From Peptoniphilus equinus (lineage in GTDB: Bacteria > Bacillota > Clostridia > Tissierellales > Peptoniphilaceae), in NCBI RefSeq assembly GCF_027921445.1, contig NZ_CP115667.1, positions 1,550,001 to 1,614,000 on the forward strand: DNA of 64,000 nucleotides, given 5' to 3'. Under the pieces are notes generated by a model. The model was not told the DNA's origin. It did no database searches and saw only the letters and a list, made by a program, of their open reading frames with translations. This document shows positions 20,485 through 29,168 of this stretch, piece after piece (positions within the stretch are counted from its first letter, which is position 1; every line of letters starts with the position of its first letter). The position numbers and the translations under genes are program-made.

Positions 20485-21360
20485 TCACCTCGTGAGCCTT
20501 CTAAAGTTAAAGAGACTCTCCAGTAATCCTAAGAAAATAATCATCAGCTGAGCAAAGGGTACCAGGATGCCGAGAACCGGCACCATCACACGTAAAAATC
20601 CGTGGACCCGTCGCTTATGCAGTATAAACATTATAACACTTAAGCCTAAAAAGAAGAGCAGCGCACCGAAGATCACCGCGACATTTTCCATGACCAGTCC
20701 GGATATCCCCGTCTCGCCGGAAAAAATGTAGAGTCCGGCAACGGATCCAATACCCGCCGCCACAATCCCCCGAGGAATCGTCAGGTAGATAAAAGGCTGA
20801 TAGGATACTGCCACGGCCTGAGTGGAAAGCAGTCCTTTGACCGTGAGAAAATATGCGCCGTAGCTGATCATCAGACTTAAAATAATGATCATCGCCGGCA
20901 TCAGCTGAAGCATGCGATTGTAAACCATCATCACTTCCGTGCGGCCCAATTCCACATTCATGGACTTCTGCGCCGCCACAATGGCATCCAGAATCTCCTG
21001 CGAGCGCAAACTTGAAAAGTTCACGCCCATGGCATACAGTGCCACGACGCCGCCCACAAGGAGCATAGCCGCCCCCACAAATACCGTGGAGTTTTGATCA
21101 AAGCGATTCGCAAGCATCATATGCATCACCAGAATCATTGAGCCGAAAGCTGCAAACACAAACAGTCCATAGCTAAACGAGTACATCGCCATCAAGAGTG
21201 CACAGCTTATCGTAAAGAGACTAAAGCCCTTGACCACGCCGTCCGTCATAGAACGGGTTAAAAAGATATGGGGATAAAATATAAAGATCAGAGGGAAAAA
21301 ACTTCCCACCGATGCCACTAAGGTTCCGCGGACAATATCCAACAGGAAACTAAAATTCAT
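20485..21360 (-). CDS. yybS: YybS-family membrane protein (DUF2232)
   Basis: A 291-residue protein with about eight hydrophobic segments, assigned to the YybS/DUF2232 family by topology and by its place directly upstream of gdpP, rplI and dnaB. Function is unknown in the family. The longer frame begins 67 codons earlier, but GGAGG lies seven bases before ATG 21360 (MNFSFLLDIVRG), and the upstream stretch has unlikely composition, so I use 21360. It ends 4 bp before gdpP. Confidence 0.8.
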   Translation of the reverse strand: MNFSFLLDIVRGTLVASVGSFFPLIFIFYPHIFLTRSMTDGVVKGFSLFTISCALLMAMYSFSYGLFVFAAFGSMILVMHMMLANRFDQNSTVFVGAAMLLVGGVVALYAMGVNFSSLRSQEILDAIVAAQKSMNVELGRTEVMMVYNRMLQLMPAMIIILSLMISYGAYFLTVKGLLSTQAVAVSYQPFIYLTIPRGIVAAGIGSVAGLYIFSGETGISGLVMENVAVIFGALLFFLGLSVIMFILHKRRVHGFLRVMVPVLGILVPFAQLMIIFLGLLESLFNFRRLTR

Positions 21361-21372
21361 GTCATTCCTCCT

Positions 21373-21390
21373 CACTTGGTCTCCCAAGTG
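21373..21390 (-). promoter_or_regulatory. Hairpin with GAGA loop before yybS
   Basis: On the minus strand CACTTGG-GAGA-CCAAGTG, a 7-bp stem closed by a GNRA-type tetraloop, ends about four bases before the GAGGAGG ribosome site of yybS. There is no T run, so it is not a terminator. It could protect the 5' end or bind a regulator. Confidence 0.4.
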
Positions 21391-21523
21391 TTTATATTTT
21401 AACATAGTTACCCTTTGGATGACAGTTCTATTCCCCTCTCGATCTGTCTTGTAAAACATATCCCTTAAACCAAATATAAATAAGAAAGAATAACGAATAT
21501 GTCTCATCAGCCATCCCGTTATG

Positions 21524-21532
21524 TGATATAAT
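21524..21532 (+). promoter_or_regulatory. Extended -10 promoter of the second IclR gene
   Basis: TG-A-TATAAT at 21524-21532 is a perfect extended -10 with no clear -35. The transcript would begin close to 21539, leaving a leader of only about 14 bases that is nearly all ribosome binding site. Confidence 0.55.
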
Positions 21533-21552
21533 CTCCATATGGAGGAATGAAC

Positions 21553-22296
21553 GTGATTCAAAGTTTAGTAAAAGCTGCCAACATACTCGAATTTATGAAA
21601 GGCGAACAACAGAAATATACCATTGCCGAAATTTCCGAGGCGATTGCTATTCCGCCGAGCACCACCCACCGTATACTGTCCACGCTCATCAGCTGTAATT
21701 TTGTCGCCAAAGATGACCAAACCCATCTCTATCGACTGGGCTCCGGATTGATATCCATCGGAATCGCCGCCTCTGCCACCTCGTCCTTAAAAGAAGAAGC
21801 CGAAGTCGTCTTACAGGAACTCTCAAGAAAAACCAACGAAGACGCCTTTATGGTGGTCAAAAGCAAAGACACCGGCATTGTCATCGGCAAAGCTGAAGGC
21901 GATGAAACATTAAAAATTGTAGAAAACTTCGGTCGTCAAATCCCTCTTCACAAAGGCGCCATTCGAAAAGTCATCCTGGCCCATCAGCCTGAAAGCTACA
22001 TCGATGACTACATTGCCACCAAGTTGGATGACAGTCCTGTTCGAAAGGCGGACGCTGTCGCCTTTAAGAAAGAACTGCAAACTATCATCGCTCAAGGCTA
22101 CGCCCTCTCCGAAGGCGAATACATACCCGACACCATCGGCATCGGCGCGCCGGTCTTTGACTCCTCTAAAAACTTCGTCGCATCCGTCGGCGTCATCACG
22201 CCGCAGTATCGAATGAAAGACCGACTGCCAACCATGATTGAAGATGTCACCCATGCCGCGCGCGAACTGTCTCACCGCATCGGCTACATTGATTAA
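21553..22296 (+). CDS. IclR-family regulator (KipR-like position)
   Basis: A 247-residue IclR-type regulator: winged helix-turn-helix at ~5-70 (YTIAEISEAIAIPPSTTHRI) and effector domain at ~75-245 (RQIPLHKGAIRKVILA in place of the usual SAxGKA). The start is GTG 21553, seven bases after GGAGG; an ATG at 21547 touches the ribosome site. It points toward the hydantoinase gene and shares a terminator with it. In Bacillus the 5-oxoprolinase cluster ends with the IclR-type gene kipR, so this protein is a good candidate regulator of the hydantoin/5-oxoproline region. Confidence 0.88.
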   Translation: MIQSLVKAANILEFMKGEQQKYTIAEISEAIAIPPSTTHRILSTLISCNFVAKDDQTHLYRLGSGLISIGIAASATSSLKEEAEVVLQELSRKTNEDAFMVVKSKDTGIVIGKAEGDETLKIVENFGRQIPLHKGAIRKVILAHQPESYIDDYIATKLDDSPVRKADAVAFKKELQTIIAQGYALSEGEYIPDTIGIGAPVFDSSKNFVASVGVITPQYRMKDRLPTMIEDVTHAARELSHRIGYID

Positions 22297-22310
22297 CTTA
22301 GTTCATCATA

Positions 22311-22342
22311 AAAAATCCCCGACCATATGGCCGGGGATTTTT
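22311..22342. terminator. Bidirectional terminator between iclR-type gene and hydantoinase
   Basis: An 11-bp perfect stem (AAAAATCCCCG / CGGGGATTTTT), ten-base loop, with T residues at both 3' ends. It serves the plus-strand regulator and, 50 bp after its stop, the hydantoinase gene. Confidence 0.9.
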
Positions 22343-22390
22343 GTAGTGACCTTTCAGAGCCTTGCAAGACGGTATCTGGTGAGGTGCTTG

Positions 22391-23770
22391 TCATAACTGT
22401 TTGTTATTTTTTCTATGAATAAATCGACCGTAGCCTTTTTCGCCGACAAACGTGCCGTCTTTCGCCACCAATGTTCCTCGTGAGAAGACAAGATGAATGG
22501 CACAGTTGACGGTGAAGCCTTCATAGGTGTTGTAATCACACACGGAATGGTGTGTCTTAACGGAAATCGTCTCGCGCCCGTTCGGATCGATGACCATCAC
22601 GTCCGCATCGGTATTGAGTTCCAAACTGCCTTTTTCAGGATACATACCGAATATCTTTGCCGCATTGGTACTCACGACGTTGACGAACGTGTTCAAATCC
22701 AGTCGGCGCTTCAACACCCCTTCTGAAAATGCAATCTTAATCCGCTCTTCAACCCCCGGCGCCCCTCCCGGTGCCAGTGTAAAGTTGCCAAGTCCCTGTC
22801 GCTTCTCTGTCTCATACATAAATGGACAGTGATCCGTACCTAGCGTGACCACATCGCCGTCTTGCAGCGCGCGCCACAATGCCTCATTATCTTTCGCCGT
22901 ACGAAGGGGCGGCTGCATTAAATATTTGACTCCTTCTTCAGGACCGTCTTTTGAATATACAGCCTCGGTCAACATCAGATACTGTGTGCAGGTTTCAGAA
23001 TAGACCTCTTGGCCCATAGCTTTGGCAAGCTTGATTCTCTCGACAGACTCTGTTGCTGACGTGTGCACAATATAGACCGGCGTCTCAACCAATTTAGCTA
23101 AGTTTAGCAAAGTATCCACCGACTCCGCTTCAGCTTCATTCGGCCGTGTTGCCGGAAAATATTTGACATCAGTGTGACCGGCATCAACGGCCTCCCGGAT
23201 TAAATATCGGGTCAGCAGATCATTTTCACAGTGAATGGTCAACAATCCTCCCGATTGTTTCATCTGCTTTAAAATACGATAAAAATCGATATCATCCATC
23301 GCATACCCGTAGGTGGAATACGCTTTAAACGAGACAATCCCTTCCTCAGTGATGATGCCGTCCAACTCGTTCAAAATCTCATCATCCACATGCTGAATCA
23401 CTCCGTGAAAGCCGTAATCGATGACGGATTTTTTAGCCAGTTCCCGGTAAATATCGATGGAGTGGTGCAGCGCGGCGCCTTCCGGACCGAAAGCGATGTG
23501 ATCTAATATCGTCGTGGTGCCGCCCACAGCCGCCGCAACAGTCCCGGTATAGAAATCATCTGCCGAACGATACCGCTCTGATTGCTGCAGCTCCATGTGC
23601 GTATGGGGATCAATGCCGCCGGGCATCACATACATACCGCTCACATCGTAGACCTTATCCGCGTCGTCATAAGTCCCTATGCCAATAATTTTTTCATCTT
23701 CCATTAACAAGTCTGCTTGAACTTGGTTGTCAGCTGTGACAATGATCCCGTTTTTTAAAAGTGTCCTCAT
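22391..23770 (-). CDS. Dihydropyrimidinase / D-hydantoinase
   Basis: A 459-residue cyclic amidohydrolase that opens dihydropyrimidine or 5-substituted hydantoin rings to N-carbamoyl amino acids. All metal ligands of the binuclear site are visible: H56 and H58 (GIDPHTHME), the lysine to be carboxylated K149 (SFKAYSTYGY), H180 (IHCEND), H236 (VHTSA) and D313 (GTDHCPF). The pairing with an NCS1-type permease 3 bp upstream suggests import and hydrolysis of a hydantoin-like compound. No carbamoylase of the HyuC type lies next to it. Substrate (dihydrouracil or hydantoins) is not decided by sequence. Confidence 0.92.
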   Translation of the reverse strand: MRTLLKNGIIVTADNQVQADLLMEDEKIIGIGTYDDADKVYDVSGMYVMPGGIDPHTHMELQQSERYRSADDFYTGTVAAAVGGTTTILDHIAFGPEGAALHHSIDIYRELAKKSVIDYGFHGVIQHVDDEILNELDGIITEEGIVSFKAYSTYGYAMDDIDFYRILKQMKQSGGLLTIHCENDLLTRYLIREAVDAGHTDVKYFPATRPNEAEAESVDTLLNLAKLVETPVYIVHTSATESVERIKLAKAMGQEVYSETCTQYLMLTEAVYSKDGPEEGVKYLMQPPLRTAKDNEALWRALQDGDVVTLGTDHCPFMYETEKRQGLGNFTLAPGGAPGVEERIKIAFSEGVLKRRLDLNTFVNVVSTNAAKIFGMYPEKGSLELNTDADVMVIDPNGRETISVKTHHSVCDYNTYEGFTVNCAIHLVFSRGTLVAKDGTFVGEKGYGRFIHRKNNKQL

Positions 23771-23773
23771 GCT

Positions 23774-25234
23774 TTACTTACCTCCCTGTGTGATCTTGAT
23801 ATAAACGTAATACACCAATCCTGTGACGACAACGCCATACACATACGCATTATTGAAAATAAAATTCAAACCTTCGATGGATTTACTGATAAAAATAATT
23901 GCGGTAAATACCAAAAACAGCACAATGACCGGCACATTCCATCCCTTCGTGTAATAATATCTCCCACCGTTAATTTTATATGCGTCGACCATGTCGATGT
24001 CCGTGTGATGTGCAATGAGATAGGCCACCAAATACAAGCCGGAGATCGGACCGAGCAAGGCACCTAAGAATTGGGTCACATTGAAAATTAAATTATAGGC
24101 GCTGGATAAGCTGTCCCACGGTCTTGCAAATAAAGCGAACACCGCCGTTAAGACAGCCACCCACTTATAATCTAATTTACCCTTAAGTAAGGTCGCCACA
24201 ATATTGACCGGAGGAATTAAATTCCCGGCTACATTGGTCGTCAGTACGGCCATTATAATAAAAAGAGAAAACACAATGCGTATCACCACGCTATTAAAAT
24301 TGCCCACTAAGATTGCCGGTTCCCAAATCTCTTTGCCGAAGGCCAAAAACCCTCCGGCCGTTCCGCATATTCCGACAAAAGCGATGTAGCCTGTCATGAT
24401 AGGGGCACTGATGATTTGTCCTAAACTCTGAGACTTTTGATCGACACAGTGGCGTGTAAAATCAGGCATGGATAAAGCTATGCCGCCATCGAAGGCAATC
24501 ATGGCGGATAACGCCGGCCAAAACAGGCTCCAAAAGTCCACACTGCCTTTAGCCTGTAACACCGGCACGTTAAGCAGTGTGTGCAAATTCCACTTCGCGG
24601 TACCAAATCCCCATATGATGACGATAAGACTCAAGACCAATAATATTGGCGCGGATACGCCCTCTAAAATTTTAACTGCTTTACTCCCTGAGGCCGCAAT
24701 ATACACGTTCATCATCCAAAAGATGAGAAACGATATGAATTGCGTCATAAAACCATAGGTTGACCAGGCGGGATAGATGGCATTAATAATGATAAAGACC
24801 GCTTGTCCTCCAATCCACGCTTGCACACCAAACCAAAAAATGCCTAAGACACCTCGGATGAGGGATGGAAAAATCATTCCTTTCGGACCAAACACCAACT
24901 TGCTCAGCATGGGATAGTTCATGCCGTACTTCGTACCGAAATGTCCTAAAGCAATGGCCACCCCCATCACAATGGTGTGCCCTAAAATAATGGTGACCAG
25001 CGCCTGTACCCAGGACATGCCTGAAACCAACAAGCCGCTTGCCACCTGGTAGACCGCGATGGAGACAATCATCCCAATCCACAAATTCGCAATATCCTTG
25101 GTGCGCCAATCTCTTTTGTCCGAGTTTATAGGCGCACTGATCTCATTGTAGTCATTGTCATGTGCCTGAATCTCGCGAACCCCTTCCGGAGTTAAATCAT
25201 ATACATCGCCAACTTTTCTTTGACCAAATTCCAT
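23774..25234 (-). CDS. NCS1-family nucleobase/hydantoin permease
   Basis: A 486-residue, 12-helix transporter of the nucleobase:cation symporter-1 family, related to the hydantoin permease Mhp1 and to allantoin and cytosine permeases. The soluble N-terminus is followed by TKDIANLWIGMIVSIAVYQV and the NYPMLSKLVFGPKG stretch typical of the family. Helix-5 and helix-8 regions are intact. ATG 25234 (MEFGQRK) is seven bases from GGAG; an in-frame ATG at 25249 overlaps the stop of a small upstream frame (ATGA). It is co-transcribed with the hydantoinase and probably supplies its substrate. Confidence 0.9.
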   Translation of the reverse strand: MEFGQRKVGDVYDLTPEGVREIQAHDNDYNEISAPINSDKRDWRTKDIANLWIGMIVSIAVYQVASGLLVSGMSWVQALVTIILGHTIVMGVAIALGHFGTKYGMNYPMLSKLVFGPKGMIFPSLIRGVLGIFWFGVQAWIGGQAVFIIINAIYPAWSTYGFMTQFISFLIFWMMNVYIAASGSKAVKILEGVSAPILLVLSLIVIIWGFGTAKWNLHTLLNVPVLQAKGSVDFWSLFWPALSAMIAFDGGIALSMPDFTRHCVDQKSQSLGQIISAPIMTGYIAFVGICGTAGGFLAFGKEIWEPAILVGNFNSVVIRIVFSLFIIMAVLTTNVAGNLIPPVNIVATLLKGKLDYKWVAVLTAVFALFARPWDSLSSAYNLIFNVTQFLGALLGPISGLYLVAYLIAHHTDIDMVDAYKINGGRYYYTKGWNVPVIVLFLVFTAIIFISKSIEGLNFIFNNAYVYGVVVTGLVYYVYIKITQGGK

Positions 25235-25245
25235 TGTCTTTCTCC

Positions 25246-25296
25246 TCATCTTTCAGCATTGTCATCTTGGGATTTCACCGTTAAGAAGCGTTTCAT
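25246..25296 (-). CDS. Candidate 16-residue upstream frame (uORF 2) before the NCS1 gene
   Basis: A 16-codon frame beginning MKRFLTVKSQDD. Its ATG overlaps the TGA of the previous small frame (ATGA), and its own TGA overlaps an in-frame ATG of the permease (ATGA at 25249-25246). Tight double coupling is what makes it worth listing. It has no own Shine-Dalgarno and no known family, and it may be chance. Confidence 0.3.
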   Translation of the reverse strand: MKRFLTVKSQDDNAER

Positions 25297-25355
25297 TTTG
25301 ACACGTTCCCGGGCAAGCACGCCCCGTTGCCATGAGTATCCTTATCACGGCGCAT
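25293..25355 (-). CDS. Candidate 20-residue upstream frame (uORF 1) before the NCS1 gene
   Basis: A 20-codon frame, starting MRRDKDTHG and including one cysteine (C13), with a strong GAGGTG ribosome site five bases before the ATG. It ends in an ATGA overlap with uORF 2. Placed about 100 bp before the permease gene it could act as a leader peptide that couples translation to an amino acid or cofactor level. I do not recognise the peptide. Confidence 0.35.
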   Translation of the reverse strand: MRRDKDTHGNGACLPGNVSK

Positions 25356-25404
25356 GATGTCACCTCTTACGCTGCCAAATGAACTGCATCGTACGTTCAA
25401 CGGT

Positions 25405-25448
25405 ATTAAAAAACACGACTAAATACAGGAACGTCCCATACTTAGTCG
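25405..25448 (-). terminator. Terminator at the end of the 5-oxoprolinase operon
   Basis: On the minus strand CGACTAA ... TTAGTCG (25448-25442 with 25422-25416), with an imperfect inner stem, is followed by GTG and six T residues. It lies 27 bp after the DUF1445 gene, so the NCS1-hydantoinase pair is at least partly a separate unit. Confidence 0.6.
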
Positions 25449-25474
25449 CATCACTACACATTTATTTCAAACTG

Positions 25475-26260
25475 TCAGACTGCATAATCTTCATCCACCG
25501 GATCGCAAATCAACATATATCCCGGTGCATGGGTGATCATAATCTCCGGCTTTGAGGTCATGGCGATGGACTGCGGTGTGACCCCACAGGCCCAGAACAC
25601 CGGCACTTCGCCGTCTTTAAAGACTGACGGTTCACCAAAGTCCGGTGCCATCACATCCTTGATGCCGATTTGTCCGGGATCGCCAATGTGCACCGGTGCA
25701 CCGTGGACTGCCGGATACCGTGCGGTGACGGTCGTCGCTTTAACCACTTGGTCATACGGAATAGGCCGCATGGAGACGACCATATTTCCATGAAACGGTC
25801 CTGCCGGCACAGTCGGGATATTGGTGATAAACATCGGCACGTTGTGATCGTCTTCAATGTGCCGCACCGGAATGCCTGCCGCCAACATGGCATTCTCAAA
25901 GCTGAAAGAACAGCCGATGAGAAAAGCGACAAAGTCATCTCGGTAGATATCCAATAAATTGTCCACTTCCTCGACCAGCTCGCCATGTTTATAGATGCGG
26001 TACTTCGGAATGTCGGTACGAATATCGCAGCCCTTAGCAATCAACTTCGGCTCAAAGGACCCCGGTTCGATGACATCCAGAATAGGACATGGCTTTTTAT
26101 TGCGATTGGCAAAGAGCAGGAAGTCAAACGCCAAATCCTTGGGTAAAATGGCCAGGTTTGCCTGTACATGGCCTTTGGCAATGCCGGATGTAGGACGGAC
26201 AAGCTTACCGCCTCGAATCAATTCTCGCGCTTCTTTTGGGGTTAATACTCCGTAGTTCAT
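25475..26260 (-). CDS. DUF1445 protein, putative D-glutamate cyclase / hydro-lyase
   Basis: A 261-residue member of the DUF1445 family, often annotated putative hydro-lyase. The mammalian homologue converts D-glutamate to 5-oxo-D-proline. Typical stretches are the opening TPKEARELIRGGKL, PTSGIAKGHVQANLAILP, FLIGCSFSFENAM and the late FWACGVTPQ and THAPGYM. Bacillus YcsI is its counterpart in the same operon type. ATG 26260 follows GAGGTG. It starts 7 bp after the pxpC stop, so it belongs to the 5-oxoprolinase operon and could make or consume the lactam substrate. Confidence 0.88.
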   Translation of the reverse strand: MNYGVLTPKEARELIRGGKLVRPTSGIAKGHVQANLAILPKDLAFDFLLFANRNKKPCPILDVIEPGSFEPKLIAKGCDIRTDIPKYRIYKHGELVEEVDNLLDIYRDDFVAFLIGCSFSFENAMLAAGIPVRHIEDDHNVPMFITNIPTVPAGPFHGNMVVSMRPIPYDQVVKATTVTARYPAVHGAPVHIGDPGQIGIKDVMAPDFGEPSVFKDGEVPVFWACGVTPQSIAMTSKPEIMITHAPGYMLICDPVDEDYAV

Positions 26261-26267
26261 AGGCACC

Positions 26268-27209
26268 TCACTTTAATGACTGACGAATGGCGTTGAGCGT
26301 CTCACGATACGTTTTGTAAATGGCTTCCCCTTCGTCCGGCGTCACCTCGTCAAAGAGAACTTTAGCGCCGGGACGCAACTGGGCAAGCTTTGACAGATCC
26401 GGTGTCACTACCGTGGCGACTTTGGTGTAGCCGCCTGTGGTTTGGCGGTCGGCCATCAGTACGATAGGCTTGCCTTCCGCCGGAACTTGGACAGAACCCA
26501 TGACTGTGGCATCGGAGATGATGTCGGCACCGTCAACAAAGTCTAAAGCCGGGCCGTTAAAACGCATCCCCATGCGGTCGGCATTTTTCGTCAAAGTGTA
26601 GCCGCCGGAATAGAGGAAGGTGTGCTTGCCCTTTTCGGTAAAGGCATCGTCCTGAGGTCCGAAGACCACACGCAGAACGGCAAATTGAGAGAGCTTCGGC
26701 ACATATTTTTCATCCAAAATCCGTTTTTTGAACGGTACAGGGTCGTGAATTTCAATCACATCCCGAGATTTCAATGCCCGTCCTTCAAAGCCGCCAAGTT
26801 GACTCTTTAGCAGTGTGGACTTGGATCCGTTCACTTCTTCCACACCAAAGGTCCCGCCAAAGGCAATGTAGCCGCGAAGACCTTCTTTGAGCTTCCCGAA
26901 GCTGAGCTTTTGCCCGGCTTTAACTTCATAGGACTGATAGTTTTCAATCGCTTCGCCGTCGAGTTTTGGCTGCATATTGGCTCCGGTGATAGCAATGGTC
27001 AGATCGTCTTCAAATTCCAGTGTCGGTCCTACAAACGTGGTTTCCAGCACCGCTTCATTGACATCGTTGCCCACCAAAGCATTGGCCAGTTCATAGTTAT
27101 ATTCATCCATGACGCCGGCTTGAGAGATTCCGAACTTTTGATAGCCGATACGCCCATGATCCTGTACCGTGGTCAGAATTCCCGGCATAATGACTTTAAT
27201 TTTAGCCAT
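26268..27209 (-). CDS. pxpC: 5-oxoprolinase subunit C
   Basis: A 313-residue subunit of the ATP-dependent 5-oxoprolinase PxpABC (KipA/YbgK family), which opens 5-oxoproline to glutamate. Early motifs VIMPGILTTVQDHGRIGYQKFGIS (shown split) and GVMDEYNYELANALVGN are diagnostic. Later ones are SGGYTLTKNADRMGMRF and MADRQTTGGY. The fold is the biotin-dependent carboxyltransferase-like one shared with allophanate hydrolase subunit 2. ATG 27209 is used because AGGTGA sits just before it; it overlaps the pxpB stop by 8 bp. Confidence 0.95.
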   Translation of the reverse strand: MAKIKVIMPGILTTVQDHGRIGYQKFGISQAGVMDEYNYELANALVGNDVNEAVLETTFVGPTLEFEDDLTIAITGANMQPKLDGEAIENYQSYEVKAGQKLSFGKLKEGLRGYIAFGGTFGVEEVNGSKSTLLKSQLGGFEGRALKSRDVIEIHDPVPFKKRILDEKYVPKLSQFAVLRVVFGPQDDAFTEKGKHTFLYSGGYTLTKNADRMGMRFNGPALDFVDGADIISDATVMGSVQVPAEGKPIVLMADRQTTGGYTKVATVVTPDLSKLAQLRPGAKVLFDEVTPDEGEAIYKTYRETLNAIRQSLK

Positions 27210-27939
27210 GAAGTTCACCTACTTCCACCTCTCGGATGATCACCTCGTAAGTGCCTTCATCCACTTGCTTTTTAATGTCGTTAAATTCCGCTTCAGTAAT
27301 AGCTACATAGCGGATGTAGTCCCCCGCCTGTACAAAGACCGGAGGTTCTTTCATCGGATCATAGAGTTGAAGCGGGGTACGGCCGATAAGCTGCCATCCT
27401 CCCGGCGACTCCGACGGATACATCCCCGTTTGAGAGCCGGCAATACCCACCGATCCCGGAGCAATTTTAAGACGCGGACTCTTAAGACGCGGTGTGGCGA
27501 TGCGTTCATCCATCCCCCCCAGGTAAGTGAAACCCGGCATAAAGCCTAACATATATACCAGGTAATCGGTGTCGGTGTGAATCCGGATGACCTCATCTTC
27601 AGACAGGTTGGCATGCGCTTTGACAAAGTCCATATCCGGTCCATACTCCCCGCCGTAGCAGGTGGGGATTTCAATGAGCTTGACTTTGTCCGATTCCGAT
27701 GCCGTGTCCTTCAGATCCAAACCTTTCAGCTCTTCAATGAGTTCGTTGCGGCTCAGTACCATCGGATCATAGGTGATGGTGATGGAGCGATACGTCGGGA
27801 CCACTTCCACGATCCCGTCCCGGTTGGCAATAGTCGCTACAACACTGCGAATGAGACCATTAATTTCCTTGGAAATGGTATTTCCGAATTCCATAATAAT
27901 GGCGCGATCGCCACTATTTAAATAGCGAATATCATGCAT
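27202..27939 (-). CDS. pxpB: 5-oxoprolinase subunit B
   Basis: A 245-residue KipI/YbgJ-family protein (allophanate hydrolase subunit 1 fold), partner of PxpC. The signature MLGFMPGFTYLGGMDE near residue 130 is followed by TPRLKSPRLKIAPGSVGIAG and SPGGWQLIGRTPLQLYDP. The opening RYLNSGDRAIIMEFGN also fits. AAAGGAGA precedes the ATG, and the gene overlaps pxpC by 8 bp. In Bacillus this protein also inhibits the sporulation kinase KinA; the metabolic role with PxpA and PxpC is the safer reading here. Confidence 0.95.
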   Translation of the reverse strand: MHDIRYLNSGDRAIIMEFGNTISKEINGLIRSVVATIANRDGIVEVVPTYRSITITYDPMVLSRNELIEELKGLDLKDTASESDKVKLIEIPTCYGGEYGPDMDFVKAHANLSEDEVIRIHTDTDYLVYMLGFMPGFTYLGGMDERIATPRLKSPRLKIAPGSVGIAGSQTGMYPSESPGGWQLIGRTPLQLYDPMKEPPVFVQAGDYIRYVAITEAEFNDIKKQVDEGTYEVIIREVEVGELHG

Positions 27940-27963
27940 AGTGTCTCCTTTCGAGAAGTGGTT

Positions 27964-29160
27964 TTAGAGTAACGTGGAGAGGTTGCTCACCATCGTTGTC
28001 ACACCAAGGTACGCGGAAAGTGCCGTGACGATCCAGCCGAGAATAAACAGTACGTTGGAGTGCTTGTACGTGCCGACAATGGAGGTCTTCTTACTTGCAA
28101 TAAGCATCACAGCAAGGGTAATAGGAAGAATTAGACCGTTCAGTGCGCCGACGACCACAAGCAACGTTTGCGGTTGTCCGATGATGACAAAAATCAGCGC
28201 TGATACCACGATAAAGATGATGGTGGTCAAGTTGGCGTTGCGGCCGATTGGACCGAACAAAGTCTTCAAGAACGATACCGAGGTAAATGCACAGCCGACG
28301 ATAGATGTTAAAGCTGCCGCAGTAAAGACTACACCGAAAATTTTGTAGCCGATTTCTCCGCTGGAAATTCTAAATGCAGAGGCTGCAATATTTTCAGGGT
28401 CCAGTTGGCCACCGGCAGTAACGACACCCAAAACAGCTAAGAACAGAAGAATCCGTACGATAAGGGCAACTGCAATACCAAGAGTTGCAGATTTGTTGAC
28501 TTCAGAAAGATTTTCTTCCCCAACCACACCGGCGTCAATCAGACGGTGACCGCCGGAAAATACGATGTATCCGCCTACAGTTCCGCCAAGAAGGGTCAGC
28601 ACTGCCGGCAAGGTAGCGGCCATGTCTGTCGGTGCTACGGCATGAGCTGCGGCTTCCCCGACAGGCGGTGCAGTTTTCACTGCGACAAAGGCGATGAGAA
28701 TAATCATTGCCGCACCAAGGATTTGAGTCAGCTTATCCATGGCGTTACCGGCGGATTTCGATGTAAAGATAATGACAGCGATAATAGCACCGATGACAGC
28801 TCCAAGTTTCGGATCGATGCCGAAGATAACGTTCAGACCAAGACCTGCCCCGCCGACGTTACCGATATTAAAAGCTAAGCCGCCAAGGGCAACGAGAAAG
28901 GCGATGACATAGCCAAGTCCCGGAAGCACTTTATTGGCAATATCCTGTCCTCTTAAGCGGGATACGGCAATAACTTTCCAAACGTTGAGCTGAGCGATAT
29001 AGCTCATGATAATAGATACTAAGATAACAAAGGCAAAATCCACCTTTAAATCGCTGGTAAATTTCGCAGTTTGGGTCATAAAGCCCGGACCGATAGCTGA
29101 TGTTGCCATCAGAAATGCCGCACCTAAAAGGACGGACCAATTTGCTTTTTTCTTTTCCAT
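27964..29160 (-). CDS. NRAMP-like transporter lacking metal ligands
   Basis: A 398-residue protein with about eleven hydrophobic helices and the NRAMP layout. It lies in the 5-oxoprolinase operon, as does the NRAMP-like gene ycsG in Bacillus. The two metal-binding motifs are not conserved: after the GPGF start of helix 1 (24-27) the DPGN position reads TSDL (35-38), and the helix-6 MPH position reads GGY (196-198, in GGTVGGY). It is therefore unlikely to carry Mn2+ or Fe2+; from context it may import 5-oxoproline or a related acid (inference). ATG 29160 follows GAGGG by five bases. Confidence 0.85.
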   Translation of the reverse strand: MEKKKANWSVLLGAAFLMATSAIGPGFMTQTAKFTSDLKVDFAFVILVSIIMSYIAQLNVWKVIAVSRLRGQDIANKVLPGLGYVIAFLVALGGLAFNIGNVGGAGLGLNVIFGIDPKLGAVIGAIIAVIIFTSKSAGNAMDKLTQILGAAMIILIAFVAVKTAPPVGEAAAHAVAPTDMAATLPAVLTLLGGTVGGYIVFSGGHRLIDAGVVGEENLSEVNKSATLGIAVALIVRILLFLAVLGVVTAGGQLDPENIAASAFRISSGEIGYKIFGVVFTAAALTSIVGCAFTSVSFLKTLFGPIGRNANLTTIIFIVVSALIFVIIGQPQTLLVVVGALNGLILPITLAVMLIASKKTSIVGTYKHSNVLFILGWIVTALSAYLGVTTMVSNLSTLL

Positions 29161-29168
29161 AAATTCCC

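Noticed and set aside
27964-29160. MntH manganese transporter
   Set aside because: DPGN and MPH ligands are absent, so the simple family name would mislead.
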